A program made the translations under genes and the position numbers. Source: Atopobiaceae bacterium (GTDB lineage: Bacteria > Actinomycetota > Coriobacteriia > Coriobacteriales > Atopobiaceae). Taken from it: DNA of 13,166 nucleotides. The DNA lies in contig JAFWLX010000252.1 in the NCBI GenBank assembly GCA_017510875.1, positions 1-13,166 on the forward strand, in the 5' to 3' direction. Shown in pieces: positions 5,739 through 11,592 of the stretch; position 1 is the first letter of the stretch; every line of letters begins with the position of its first letter. The notes beneath the pieces are model-generated. The model did no database searches. It was not told the DNA's origin and saw nothing but the letters and a program-made list of their open reading frames with translations.

Positions 5739-7511
5739 ATGAGCAAACAACTGCTATCCGGCAACGAGGCCATCGCGCAGGGGGCGTGGGAGGCCGGCGT
5801 TGCGGTGGGTGCCGCCTACCCGGGCACTCCGTCAACCGAGACGCTCGAGAACCTGGTGCGCAAGCCAGACGTGTACTGCGAGTGGGCTCCTAACGAGAAG
5901 GTGGCCTTTGAGGTTGGTCTTGGCGCCGCCATAGGTGGCGTACGCACCCTGGTTACTATGAAGCACGTGGGCGTCAACGTGGCCGCCGACCCCTTTATGA
6001 GCACGGCAAACACCGGCGTCAACGCTGGTCTCGTGCTGCTTGCAGCCGACGACCCCAGCTGCTACAGCTCGCAGAACGAGCAGGACAGCCGGCACTATGC
6101 CGCCTTTGGCCGCGTGCCGTGCGTAGAGCCCTCCAACAGCCAAGAGGCCTACGAGATGGCGCAAGAGGCCTTCGAGATCTCCGAGCACTTTGACACGGTG
6201 GTCATGCTGCGCGAGACCATGCGCATTGCCCACACAAAGACGCTGGTAAACGTAGCTGGCAATCGCACGGAGGTAGAGCCGCGCTCTTACGAGAGCCACC
6301 CCGAGAAGTTTGTGATGATGCCCGCTAATGCCGTACGTCGCACGCTGGCTGTCAACGATCGCGAGGACGAGCTGGTGGACTGGGCCGAGGAGACCTCTCT
6401 CAACCGTATTGAGATGCGTGACACCAAGGTGGGTATCATCTGCGCTGGCGCGCTGTACGTGCATGTGCGCGAGGCCATGCCTGACGCCTCGGTGCTCAAG
6501 CTGGGTGTAACTTGGCCGTTGCCGCCTGCAAAGATTCGCGCTTTTGCTCAGTCGGTAGACGCATGCTACGTGGTGGAAGAGGCCAACCCCTATCTTGAGT
6601 CGCGCGTACGTGCCATGGGCATAGAGCTTGCCGCATTCCCCAGTGGCCGCCTGCCTCGTTCCGGTGAGATCACGCCTGCGCACATTCGTGCCGCCTTTGG
6701 CCTTGCCGAGCCGGCGCACTTGGCTGCCGAGCAGGGCCTGCCCCCTCGTCCGCCTGCGTTTTGCGCCGGTTGCCCGCACCGCTTGGTGTATGTGGAGCTT
6801 CGCCGCATCAAGGCTATCGTCACCGGCGACATTGGTTGCTACACATTGGGTGCCGTGGCGCCGTTCCGCGCGGTTGACTCGGTCATCGACATGGGTGCCT
6901 CGCTCTCCATGGCCCACGGCATGGAGCTGGCGGGTGCCGGCGAGCGTACCGGCCGTCCGGTGGTGGGTGTAATTGGCGACTCCACCTTTGCGCATTCGGG
7001 CATCACGAGCCTGCTGGGCACCGTGTACAACGGTGGCAAGGGCACGCTCTGCATTCTGGACAACCGCACTACGGCCATGACTGGCACGCAGGGCAACCCC
7101 GTGAACGGCGTTACGCTCACCGACCAAGCTGCCCGCGTGAACCCGCTTGACGTGCCGGCAGGCAAGCAGCTTGACCTGGTCAAACTCTGTGAGGCCATGG
7201 GCGTGGACGAGGTGCAGGTGGTAGACGCACAGGATATGCTGGCTATCCGCCGTGCCCTTAAGGAGGCAACGAGCCACACCGACAAGCTTTCGGTCATCAT
7301 CTTCAAGGCACCGTGCCGCCTGATCGATCGTTCGCGCAAGCCCATGCCTGCCATTACCGACTGCCGCCGCTGCGGCACCTGCATCCAAATTGGATGCCCG
7401 GCTCTTGGCCGCGATGAGACCGGCTACGCCGTTATCGATCCCAACCAGTGCATTGGCTGCGGACAGTGCGCTCAGGCCTGCCCGTTTGGCTGCATCGCAA
7501 AGGAGGGCTAG
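5739..7511 (+). CDS. iorA: Indolepyruvate:ferredoxin oxidoreductase, alpha subunit
   Basis: Large subunit of the oxygen-sensitive enzyme that decarboxylates aryl-pyruvates (from Trp, Phe, Tyr transamination) to aryl-acetyl-CoA while reducing ferredoxin. The 590-residue product has the expected order: an N-terminal pyruvate-ferredoxin-oxidoreductase-like domain (AYPGTPSTE, 26-34; VTMKHVGVNVAADP near 70), a thiamine-diphosphate domain (GDIGCYTLG from 363; GDSTFAHSG from 413; LDNRTTAMTG from 440), and a C-terminal ferredoxin-like domain with two cysteine clusters, C542/C545/C548/C553 and C571/C574/C577/C581, for two 4Fe-4S clusters. The ATG at 5739 has AGAGGA 6 bases upstream and gives the standard start MSKQLLSGNEAIAQGA. 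It ends 1 base before iorB, an obvious operon. Complete, nothing missing. Preferred aryl-pyruvate cannot be read from sequence. Confidence 0.96.
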   Translation: MSKQLLSGNEAIAQGAWEAGVAVGAAYPGTPSTETLENLVRKPDVYCEWAPNEKVAFEVGLGAAIGGVRTLVTMKHVGVNVAADPFMSTANTGVNAGLVLLAADDPSCYSSQNEQDSRHYAAFGRVPCVEPSNSQEAYEMAQEAFEISEHFDTVVMLRETMRIAHTKTLVNVAGNRTEVEPRSYESHPEKFVMMPANAVRRTLAVNDREDELVDWAEETSLNRIEMRDTKVGIICAGALYVHVREAMPDASVLKLGVTWPLPPAKIRAFAQSVDACYVVEEANPYLESRVRAMGIELAAFPSGRLPRSGEITPAHIRAAFGLAEPAHLAAEQGLPPRPPAFCAGCPHRLVYVELRRIKAIVTGDIGCYTLGAVAPFRAVDSVIDMGASLSMAHGMELAGAGERTGRPVVGVIGDSTFAHSGITSLLGTVYNGGKGTLCILDNRTTAMTGTQGNPVNGVTLTDQAARVNPLDVPAGKQLDLVKLCEAMGVDEVQVVDAQDMLAIRRALKEATSHTDKLSVIIFKAPCRLIDRSRKPMPAITDCRRCGTCIQIGCPALGRDETGYAVIDPNQCIGCGQCAQACPFGCIAKEG

Positions 7512-7512
7512 C

Positions 7513-8148
7513 ATGCCGCATGACACTTCAACCAACTATGGCGTTGCCGAGGGCGGCGCAGCCGTAAAGCTTGACGGTACCAAGACCATCCTTCTGGTGG
7601 GTGTTGGTGGTCAGGGCACCATTCTTGCAGGTCAGCTGCTTGCCATGGTGGCTGCCGATGCCGGCCTGGACGTTAAGGTATCCGAGATTCACGGCATGAG
7701 CCAGCGCGGCGGATCGGTTTCTACCATCGTGCGCGTAGGCGAGAAGGTCGAGTCGATGATCGCCGATCCGGGTTGCGCCGACATCGTAGTGGCCTTTGAG
7801 GCCATTGAGGCCCTGCGTGCGCAGCAGTTTGTGCGCGCGGGCGGGAGCCTGTTTGTAAACGACGAGCAGATTACACCTGTTCCCGTGAACATTGGCGTGT
7901 GCAAGATGCCCGAGGGCGTGCACAAGAAGCTGGCAAAGATTGGCGCAACGATAATTGATGCCGGTGGCATTGCCCGCGAGGTGGGTAGCCCCCGCTCAAC
8001 CAATGTGGTGCTAGTGGGTGCTCTTTCCACAGCCCTACCGTTTGAGGTGGCCGAGTGGGAGGACGCCATCCGTCGTCGCGTTCCGCCCAAGACGGTGGAG
8101 GCCAACCTGGCGGCCTTCGTCCGTGGTCGCGAGGCCGCAAGAGGCTAG
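7513..8148 (+). CDS. iorB: Indolepyruvate:ferredoxin oxidoreductase, beta subunit
   Basis: Small (gamma-domain-like) subunit that pairs with IorA; it corresponds to the pyruvate ferredoxin oxidoreductase catalytic-domain family. The 211-residue product has the signature glycine motif GVGGQGT (near 30-36) and EIHGMSQRGGSV (near 58-69), both typical of IorB. The ATG at 7513 is one base after the iorA stop and its ribosome-binding site (GGAGGG, 7502-7507) lies inside the iorA end, indicating translational coupling; an open frame reaching back to 7390 overlaps the iorA ferredoxin domain and is not real. The N-terminal ~20 residues before the fold are slightly longer than usual. A strong terminator 22 bases downstream closes the two-gene operon. 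Confidence 0.95.
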   Translation: MPHDTSTNYGVAEGGAAVKLDGTKTILLVGVGGQGTILAGQLLAMVAADAGLDVKVSEIHGMSQRGGSVSTIVRVGEKVESMIADPGCADIVVAFEAIEALRAQQFVRAGGSLFVNDEQITPVPVNIGVCKMPEGVHKKLAKIGATIIDAGGIAREVGSPRSTNVVLVGALSTALPFEVAEWEDAIRRRVPPKTVEANLAAFVRGREAARG

Positions 8149-8170
8149 CACGTATGCCACAGCTATGAAT

Positions 8171-8208
8171 CGCGCTCCCTTTGGCGCCTGCCAGGGAGCG
8201 CGGTTTTT
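8171..8208 (+). terminator. Intrinsic terminator of iorAB
   Basis: CGCGCTCCCT (8171-8180) and AGGGAGCGCG (8193-8202) form a perfect 10-bp GC-rich stem with a 12-base loop, followed at once by G and TTTTT (8204-8208). This is a textbook Rho-independent terminator. Confidence 0.93.
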
Positions 8209-8275
8209 ATCCACAGTCGCAAAAGAGCCGCCTTGTCACATAATAGTGAGGACCACACTTGTATAAGGAGAGCCG

Positions 8276-8758
8276 ATGAGCAAGCCAAGCAAAGGGCTAG
8301 ACACCGTGCCCGCAAACAAACCTGATGAGCAAGAGCCTCTTACCGAGGAGCTGTTGCAGCGGCTGCTGGCAAGCTCCACCCCAGAAGCCTATCTCGAGCA
8401 GGCACCTACCGACAACCGCACGCTTGCTGACTACCTCTTTGACCTTATTGACGCCAAAGGCATTACCCGTGCAGACGTCCAGCGTGGCTCAGCGGTCAAC
8501 TCGACCTTTGTGTACCAGATCTTCAAGGGTGATCGGAAGGTTACTCGCGACAATGCCATACGTCTGGCCTTTGGCACGCAATGCACCCTGCGTGAGGCCC
8601 AGCGTCTCTTGCGCCATGCGGGCGTCTCGGAGCTGTGGTGCAAGAATCGTCGCGATGCAATCATCATCCACTGCATCGAGCATGGCTATAACCTCCCCGC
8701 CTGCGACGATGAGCTGTACCGTCTTGGCGAGCCCACTCTGGTACCGCGCGAAGGCTAG
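8276..8758 (+). CDS. Helix-turn-helix (XRE-like) protein paired with a Ser/Thr kinase
   Basis: A 160-residue cytoplasmic protein with one XRE/Cro-like DNA-binding domain. The N-terminal ~45 residues are polar and probably flexible; LADYLFDLIDAKGIT (50-64) is the first helix, ADVQRGSAVNSTFVYQIFKGDRKVTRD (66-92) the helix-turn-helix, and IRLAFGTQCTLREAQRLLRHAG (95-116) the closing helices. The C-terminal part (LWCKNRRDAIIIHCIEHGY, 120-138) resembles a conserved extension in similar proteins that I recall next to kinases in gut Firmicutes and Coriobacteriia. AAGGAG sits 5 bases before the ATG; CATAAT at 8239-8244 is a possible -10. The kinase gene begins 2 bases after the stop, so the pair is almost surely co-translated. 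It could be the kinase substrate or regulate the operon; targets unknown. Confidence 0.85.
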   Translation: MSKPSKGLDTVPANKPDEQEPLTEELLQRLLASSTPEAYLEQAPTDNRTLADYLFDLIDAKGITRADVQRGSAVNSTFVYQIFKGDRKVTRDNAIRLAFGTQCTLREAQRLLRHAGVSELWCKNRRDAIIIHCIEHGYNLPACDDELYRLGEPTLVPREG

Positions 8759-8760
8759 CC

Positions 8761-9948
8761 ATGGATGACGCCCAGACCTTCCGCTCGATGGTGCGCGACG
8801 ATGCGTACCGCGTGGTGCGCGTTCTCAAAGATGGTCCTGCCGGTAAGACCGAGCTGGTCACGCTCGATGGGGAGAGCCTGCTGGTGCGCAAGCGCATGCC
8901 CTCCTCGCTGGCAAACGCGGCCGCATGGGCTACTGCTATGGAGGTGGACGAGCCTCGTTTGCCACGCATAGAGTCGCTGTATCGTATGCCCGACGAGCTG
9001 GTGGTTGTCTACACCTATGTAGAGGGCGAAACTATGGCAGAGCTGGTAGCTAACGGTGGCTTGGTGCCTACAGCAAAGGCTATTTCGCTCATGGGCGACG
9101 TTTGCCAAGCGGTGACGGCACTTCACGAGCGCGGGGTCGTACACAGGGATATCACGCCAGGCAATGTGGTGGTTGCTCGCGACGGTGCGCACCTTGTTGA
9201 CTTGGGCATAGCGCGCATCCCAAGCAATGGGCAGAAGCGTGACACCCATATACTGGGAACGTATGGCTTTGCTGCGCCGGAGCAGTTTGGCTTTGCGCAG
9301 ACAGATGCCCGTGCCGACATCTACGCCCTGGGCAAGCTGTTAGGGTATCTGCTGACGGGCGTTGATCCGGGCGGCGAGGCGTATGACACAAGATTGGCTG
9401 ACTCAACAGTGGTGCCGTCATCTCTGGCGGCCGTCATAGCCAAGGCTACCGCCTTTGAGCCGGGTGCCCGCTATCAGAATGTGCAGGAGTTTGCTTCTGC
9501 CCTGCAGAACGCAAGCAGCGCGTCCGAACCGCCGAAAGCACCTGTGACGGCCGCCGCGCCCGTTACCAATACAGAGCTGTTGCCAGTTCTAAAGGGTCTT
9601 GCCTGGCTTCGAAGCAAACGCCCTCTCTCGTTTGCGCTGCTTATGCTTGCTTGGTTTGTCTTGGGAATGGTGTTCATCTTTATGGTTGCCACCGAAATCG
9701 CCGAGCTGAGGGATGGATTTCCGCACTGGGGACCATTTGAGCAGCTTGTTGCTGGCGCAATTTGCATTTGGTGCATCTCGTGCGGGCGGGGCGCCTATCA
9801 CATGGCAACGAGGCAAGACAAGTACGCCACAGGGGAGAATATCCTTCTTGTCATGCTTAGGGAGCTAGGGCTAAAGACGGCTGCCGTCATCGCCTTCTTT
9901 TGTCTGCTCGTCGTCTTCAAGGCAATTATCAGTGGGCCAACATCCTGA
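8761..9948 (+). CDS. Membrane-attached Ser/Thr protein kinase (Hanks type)
   Basis: A 395-residue eukaryotic-type kinase. The catalytic domain occupies about 15-250: ATP-binding Lys is probably K44 (LLVRK), the catalytic loop is HRDITPGN (128-135) with D130 and N135, the metal-binding motif is D147-L-G in place of the usual DFG, and APE is at 172-174 followed by DIYALGKLLGYLLTG (186-200). The Gly-rich loop is degenerate. A Pro/Ala linker (256-270) leads to three predicted membrane helices (about 291-311, 325-343, 371-388); there is no PASTA or other extracellular sensor domain, only short loops. The ATG is 2 bases after the HTH stop, with GAAGG upstream. Catalytic residues are intact, so activity is expected. 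Likely partners are the HTH protein and possibly the FxLYD protein downstream; the stimulus is unknown. Confidence 0.9.
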   Translation: MDDAQTFRSMVRDDAYRVVRVLKDGPAGKTELVTLDGESLLVRKRMPSSLANAAAWATAMEVDEPRLPRIESLYRMPDELVVVYTYVEGETMAELVANGGLVPTAKAISLMGDVCQAVTALHERGVVHRDITPGNVVVARDGAHLVDLGIARIPSNGQKRDTHILGTYGFAAPEQFGFAQTDARADIYALGKLLGYLLTGVDPGGEAYDTRLADSTVVPSSLAAVIAKATAFEPGARYQNVQEFASALQNASSASEPPKAPVTAAAPVTNTELLPVLKGLAWLRSKRPLSFALLMLAWFVLGMVFIFMVATEIAELRDGFPHWGPFEQLVAGAICIWCISCGRGAYHMATRQDKYATGENILLVMLRELGLKTAAVIAFFCLLVVFKAIISGPTS

Positions 9949-10062
9949 CGGCGCCGCCCGCAACGCCGCCTACAAAAACTGAGCTGACAGCTGAGGAAAC
10001 TGCCAACAGGTCTTCTTATCATCGCCTTGCGCGGTAATGTCAGGCGTTGAAAGGGGGCAATC

Positions 10063-10545
10063 ATGAAGGTGATAGGTAAGATTCTCAAGGGTATAGGTAT
10101 AGCCGTGGTCGTGCTCGTTCTGTTGGGCATCGTATTTGGTGGTGGCAACTCAAAGAAGGCAAGCAGCGACTCGGGATCTGATAAAGGTCAGGTGGCGGTT
10201 AGCGAGAACAGCACAGAGGATGAGAAACAGCAAGAAACTGCCAAGGAAGAGGCGTCGGCTACAGAAACGAGCAAAGAGAAGTACACCATTACCGATGAGG
10301 CTTTTGATACCTCAAATCCCTATATGGCTAGCATTACCGGCAAGCTGACCAACAACACTGACCACGATTATGGCTATCTGCAGATTGAGTACACGCTGTA
10401 TGACAACGAGGGAAACCAGATTGGTACGGCGCTAGCGAACGTCAACAACCTTAAGGCGGGTGCTACATGGAAGTTTGAGGCGGCAACGTTCAAGGCTCCA
10501 GATGAGATTGGCAGTTACGAGCTTGCCGATGTGACAGGCTTCTGA
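10063..10545 (+). CDS. Membrane-anchored FxLYD-type extracellular protein
   Basis: A 160-residue secreted or surface protein anchored by an N-terminal hydrophobic helix (about 8-26) after a basic start (MKVIGKILKG). No lipobox cysteine is present, so it is a signal anchor rather than a lipoprotein. Residues 29-72 are Ser/Glu/Lys-rich and probably disordered; 73-160 form one small beta domain with the FxLYD pattern IEYTLYDNEGNQIG (108-121) and a matching ANVNNLKAGATWKFEA (125-140), as in bacterial FxLYD domains thought to bind or organise at the envelope. GGGGG lies about 7 bases before the ATG. It follows the kinase by 114 bases with no terminator, so it may be read from the kinase transcript. 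Two terminator hairpins follow. Function unknown; the link to the kinase is inference. Confidence 0.8.
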   Translation: MKVIGKILKGIGIAVVVLVLLGIVFGGGNSKKASSDSGSDKGQVAVSENSTEDEKQQETAKEEASATETSKEKYTITDEAFDTSNPYMASITGKLTNNTDHDYGYLQIEYTLYDNEGNQIGTALANVNNLKAGATWKFEAATFKAPDEIGSYELADVTGF

Positions 10546-10592
10546 TATCTGGCTAAGAAACATCTCAAAGCGCGAGAGCGTTTGTTGATGTG

Positions 10593-10632
10593 GGGCTACT
10601 CCCAGTTGCGTGCCGCAGGGAGTAGCCCTCTT
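10593..10632 (+). terminator. Terminator-like hairpin after the FxLYD gene
   Basis: GGGCTACTCCC (10593-10603) and GGGAGTAGCCC (10618-10628) form a perfect 11-bp stem with a 14-base loop. Only TCTT follows, so the U-tract is weak; the second hairpin at 10696 may back it up. Confidence 0.7.
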
Positions 10633-10695
10633 GCGTATGCCCCGCACACAACCTGCACCCTATATTAGCCTGACACGACATACGTCCTAAACGAG

Positions 10696-10726
10696 GGGCC
10701 CGCCGACATTCCGGTGGGTCCTTTTT
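10696..10726 (+). terminator. Intrinsic terminator between convergent genes
   Basis: GGGCCCGCCG (10696-10705) pairs with CGGTGGGTCC (10712-10721), 10 pairs including two G-T, loop of 6, then TTTTT (10722-10726). It fits a rightward terminator. It lies 5 bases beyond the stop of the leftward pentapeptide-repeat gene, whose own T-run would be weak. Between the two hairpins (10633-10695) I see no gene or clear promoter. Confidence 0.82.
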
Positions 10727-10731
10727 ACCGG

Positions 10732-11331
10732 TTATACCAGCTTGACGCCCAGAAGCCCCACCAGATCTGGGGCCTGGTCAACACCGATCTTTGCCCCGCG
10801 CAGCTCGAAGAAGGTGTCTGATACGCGGAGCGCCTGTATCGTGCAAGACGAGAGGTCCACGCCACGCAGGCGCGTGCCAAACAGCTCCGCACGCGTAAGA
10901 TCGCATGACTCTATTGTTAACCGCTTAAGCTTCAGTTGCGAGAGGGACGCCTCGCGTAGGTCGCATTCTTGCAGCGTGACCTGCTCAAGCTTTGACTCGG
11001 CCAGATTAAGGTACGAGCACGCGCAGCTGACAAGCGTATCGCGCACAAAGTAGCTCTGATGCAGGTCGCACCCCACCAACCGCGACTCGCGCATCCTGCA
11101 GTCGCGCCAGTAGCTTATAGGCAGCCGCGCGTTTGAGAAGTCGCAACCGTCAAAACTGCAACGGTCAAACGTGATGCGCATTGCCTTGAGCTCGGCAAAC
11201 GTACAACATTCAAAGCTGCAGTCCTCAAACTCCACGTGGCCAAGCTCAAGGCACGAGAGGTCCTCATCGTAAAAGGCCTGCTCGCACACCTCGCCGTCGG
11301 CGCTCTCTATGATCTCTACTATGTTGCTCAC
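10732..11331 (-). CDS. Cysteine-rich pentapeptide-repeat protein (Qnr/McbG-like fold)
   Basis: A 199-residue protein made almost wholly of pentapeptide repeats, which fold as a right-handed quadrilateral beta-helix. With the GTG start the central hydrophobic residue of the repeat falls on nearly every multiple of five from Leu30 to Phe175 (F35, F40, F45, F55, F60, F65, L70, L85, L90, F95 and so on), about 30 units. Of 14 cysteines, ten lie exactly two residues before these centres (38, 43, 58, 63, 78, 88, 103, 123, 143, 163), stacking on one face. The C-terminus (APDLVGLLGVKLV) resembles the dimerisation end of Qnr-like proteins. GTG at 11331 has GGAGGA 6 bases upstream, much better than the ATG at 11373. 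Such proteins can mimic DNA and bind gyrase, giving quinolone or toxin protection, but many have no known role; none is proven here. Confidence 0.88.
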   Translation of the reverse strand: MSNIVEIIESADGEVCEQAFYDEDLSCLELGHVEFEDCSFECCTFAELKAMRITFDRCSFDGCDFSNARLPISYWRDCRMRESRLVGCDLHQSYFVRDTLVSCACSYLNLAESKLEQVTLQECDLREASLSQLKLKRLTIESCDLTRAELFGTRLRGVDLSSCTIQALRVSDTFFELRGAKIGVDQAPDLVGLLGVKLV

Positions 11332-11373
11332 GGCGCATCCTCCAGACAGTTGCGCGCACGATATACGGCGCAT

Positions 11374-11592
11374 AAATGCATACCAGCCATCATAGCCGCG
11401 ATGCCTCTTGAGGTCGTTCTAGCAGCCATTTGCGCCCGTTTAGCGTTTAACATATGGAGAAGCAAAAAATCTCATACAAACACACTTAGATAATGTATAG
11501 GATACAAACGCATAGGGAACAAGTATCACTGACAAACAAAAAGGAACTAACTCAGGGGCATGAGCCCAGAGTCCAAACGAAAGGAAGACATA
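11374..11592. promoter_or_regulatory. Divergent regulatory region of dnaK and the pentapeptide-repeat gene
   Basis: An AT-rich 219-base region (about 260 counting from the GTG start at 11331). ATACAAACACA (11474-11484) recurs as ATACAAACGCA (11502-11512), 28 bases apart; GTAT-AGG-ATAC lies at 11495-11505; GATAAT (11489-11494) and TATAGG (11496-11501) are possible -10 boxes but have no good -35. An interrupted palindrome, ACTC...GAGT, spans 11550-11572 in the dnaK leader. Neither a full CIRCE nor a HAIR element is present. For the leftward gene no convincing promoter was found. Confidence 0.35.
11550..11572. promoter_or_regulatory. 23-base interrupted palindrome upstream of dnaK
   Basis: ACTC (11550-11553) matches GAGT (11569-11572), and GGG (11555-11557) matches CCC (11565-11567) within it, so the transcript can form a hairpin ending 8 bases before the dnaK ribosome-binding site. 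Inside it CTCA-N6-TGAG is a second inverted repeat. The ACTC/GAGT arms echo the core of CIRCE, but the spacing and outer arms do not fit, so it is at best a degenerate operator. Confidence 0.35.

Noticed and set aside
5548..5742. A 64-codon frame before iorA starting at GTG
   Set aside because: It runs through the hairpin and into the iorA start, is not family-like, and the similar peptide on both strands simply reflects the palindrome.
7390..7512. Upstream extension of iorB
   Set aside because: It overlaps the iorA ferredoxin domain in another frame; ATG 7513 has its own RBS and the conserved IorB start region.
5832..7535. A 567-codon open frame opposite iorA
   Set aside because: It mirrors the iorA codons; iorA has all expected motifs and a good RBS, and the antisense product has no recognisable domain.
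11453..11488. An 11-codon ORF starting at ATG in the dnaK upstream region
   Set aside because: It has no ribosome-binding site and its codons are AT-rich regulatory DNA.
11550..11572. CIRCE or HAIR heat-shock operator
   Set aside because: TTAGCACTC-N9-GAGTGCTAA and CTTGAGT-N7-ACTCAAG are not present; only four-base arms match, with wrong spacing or order.
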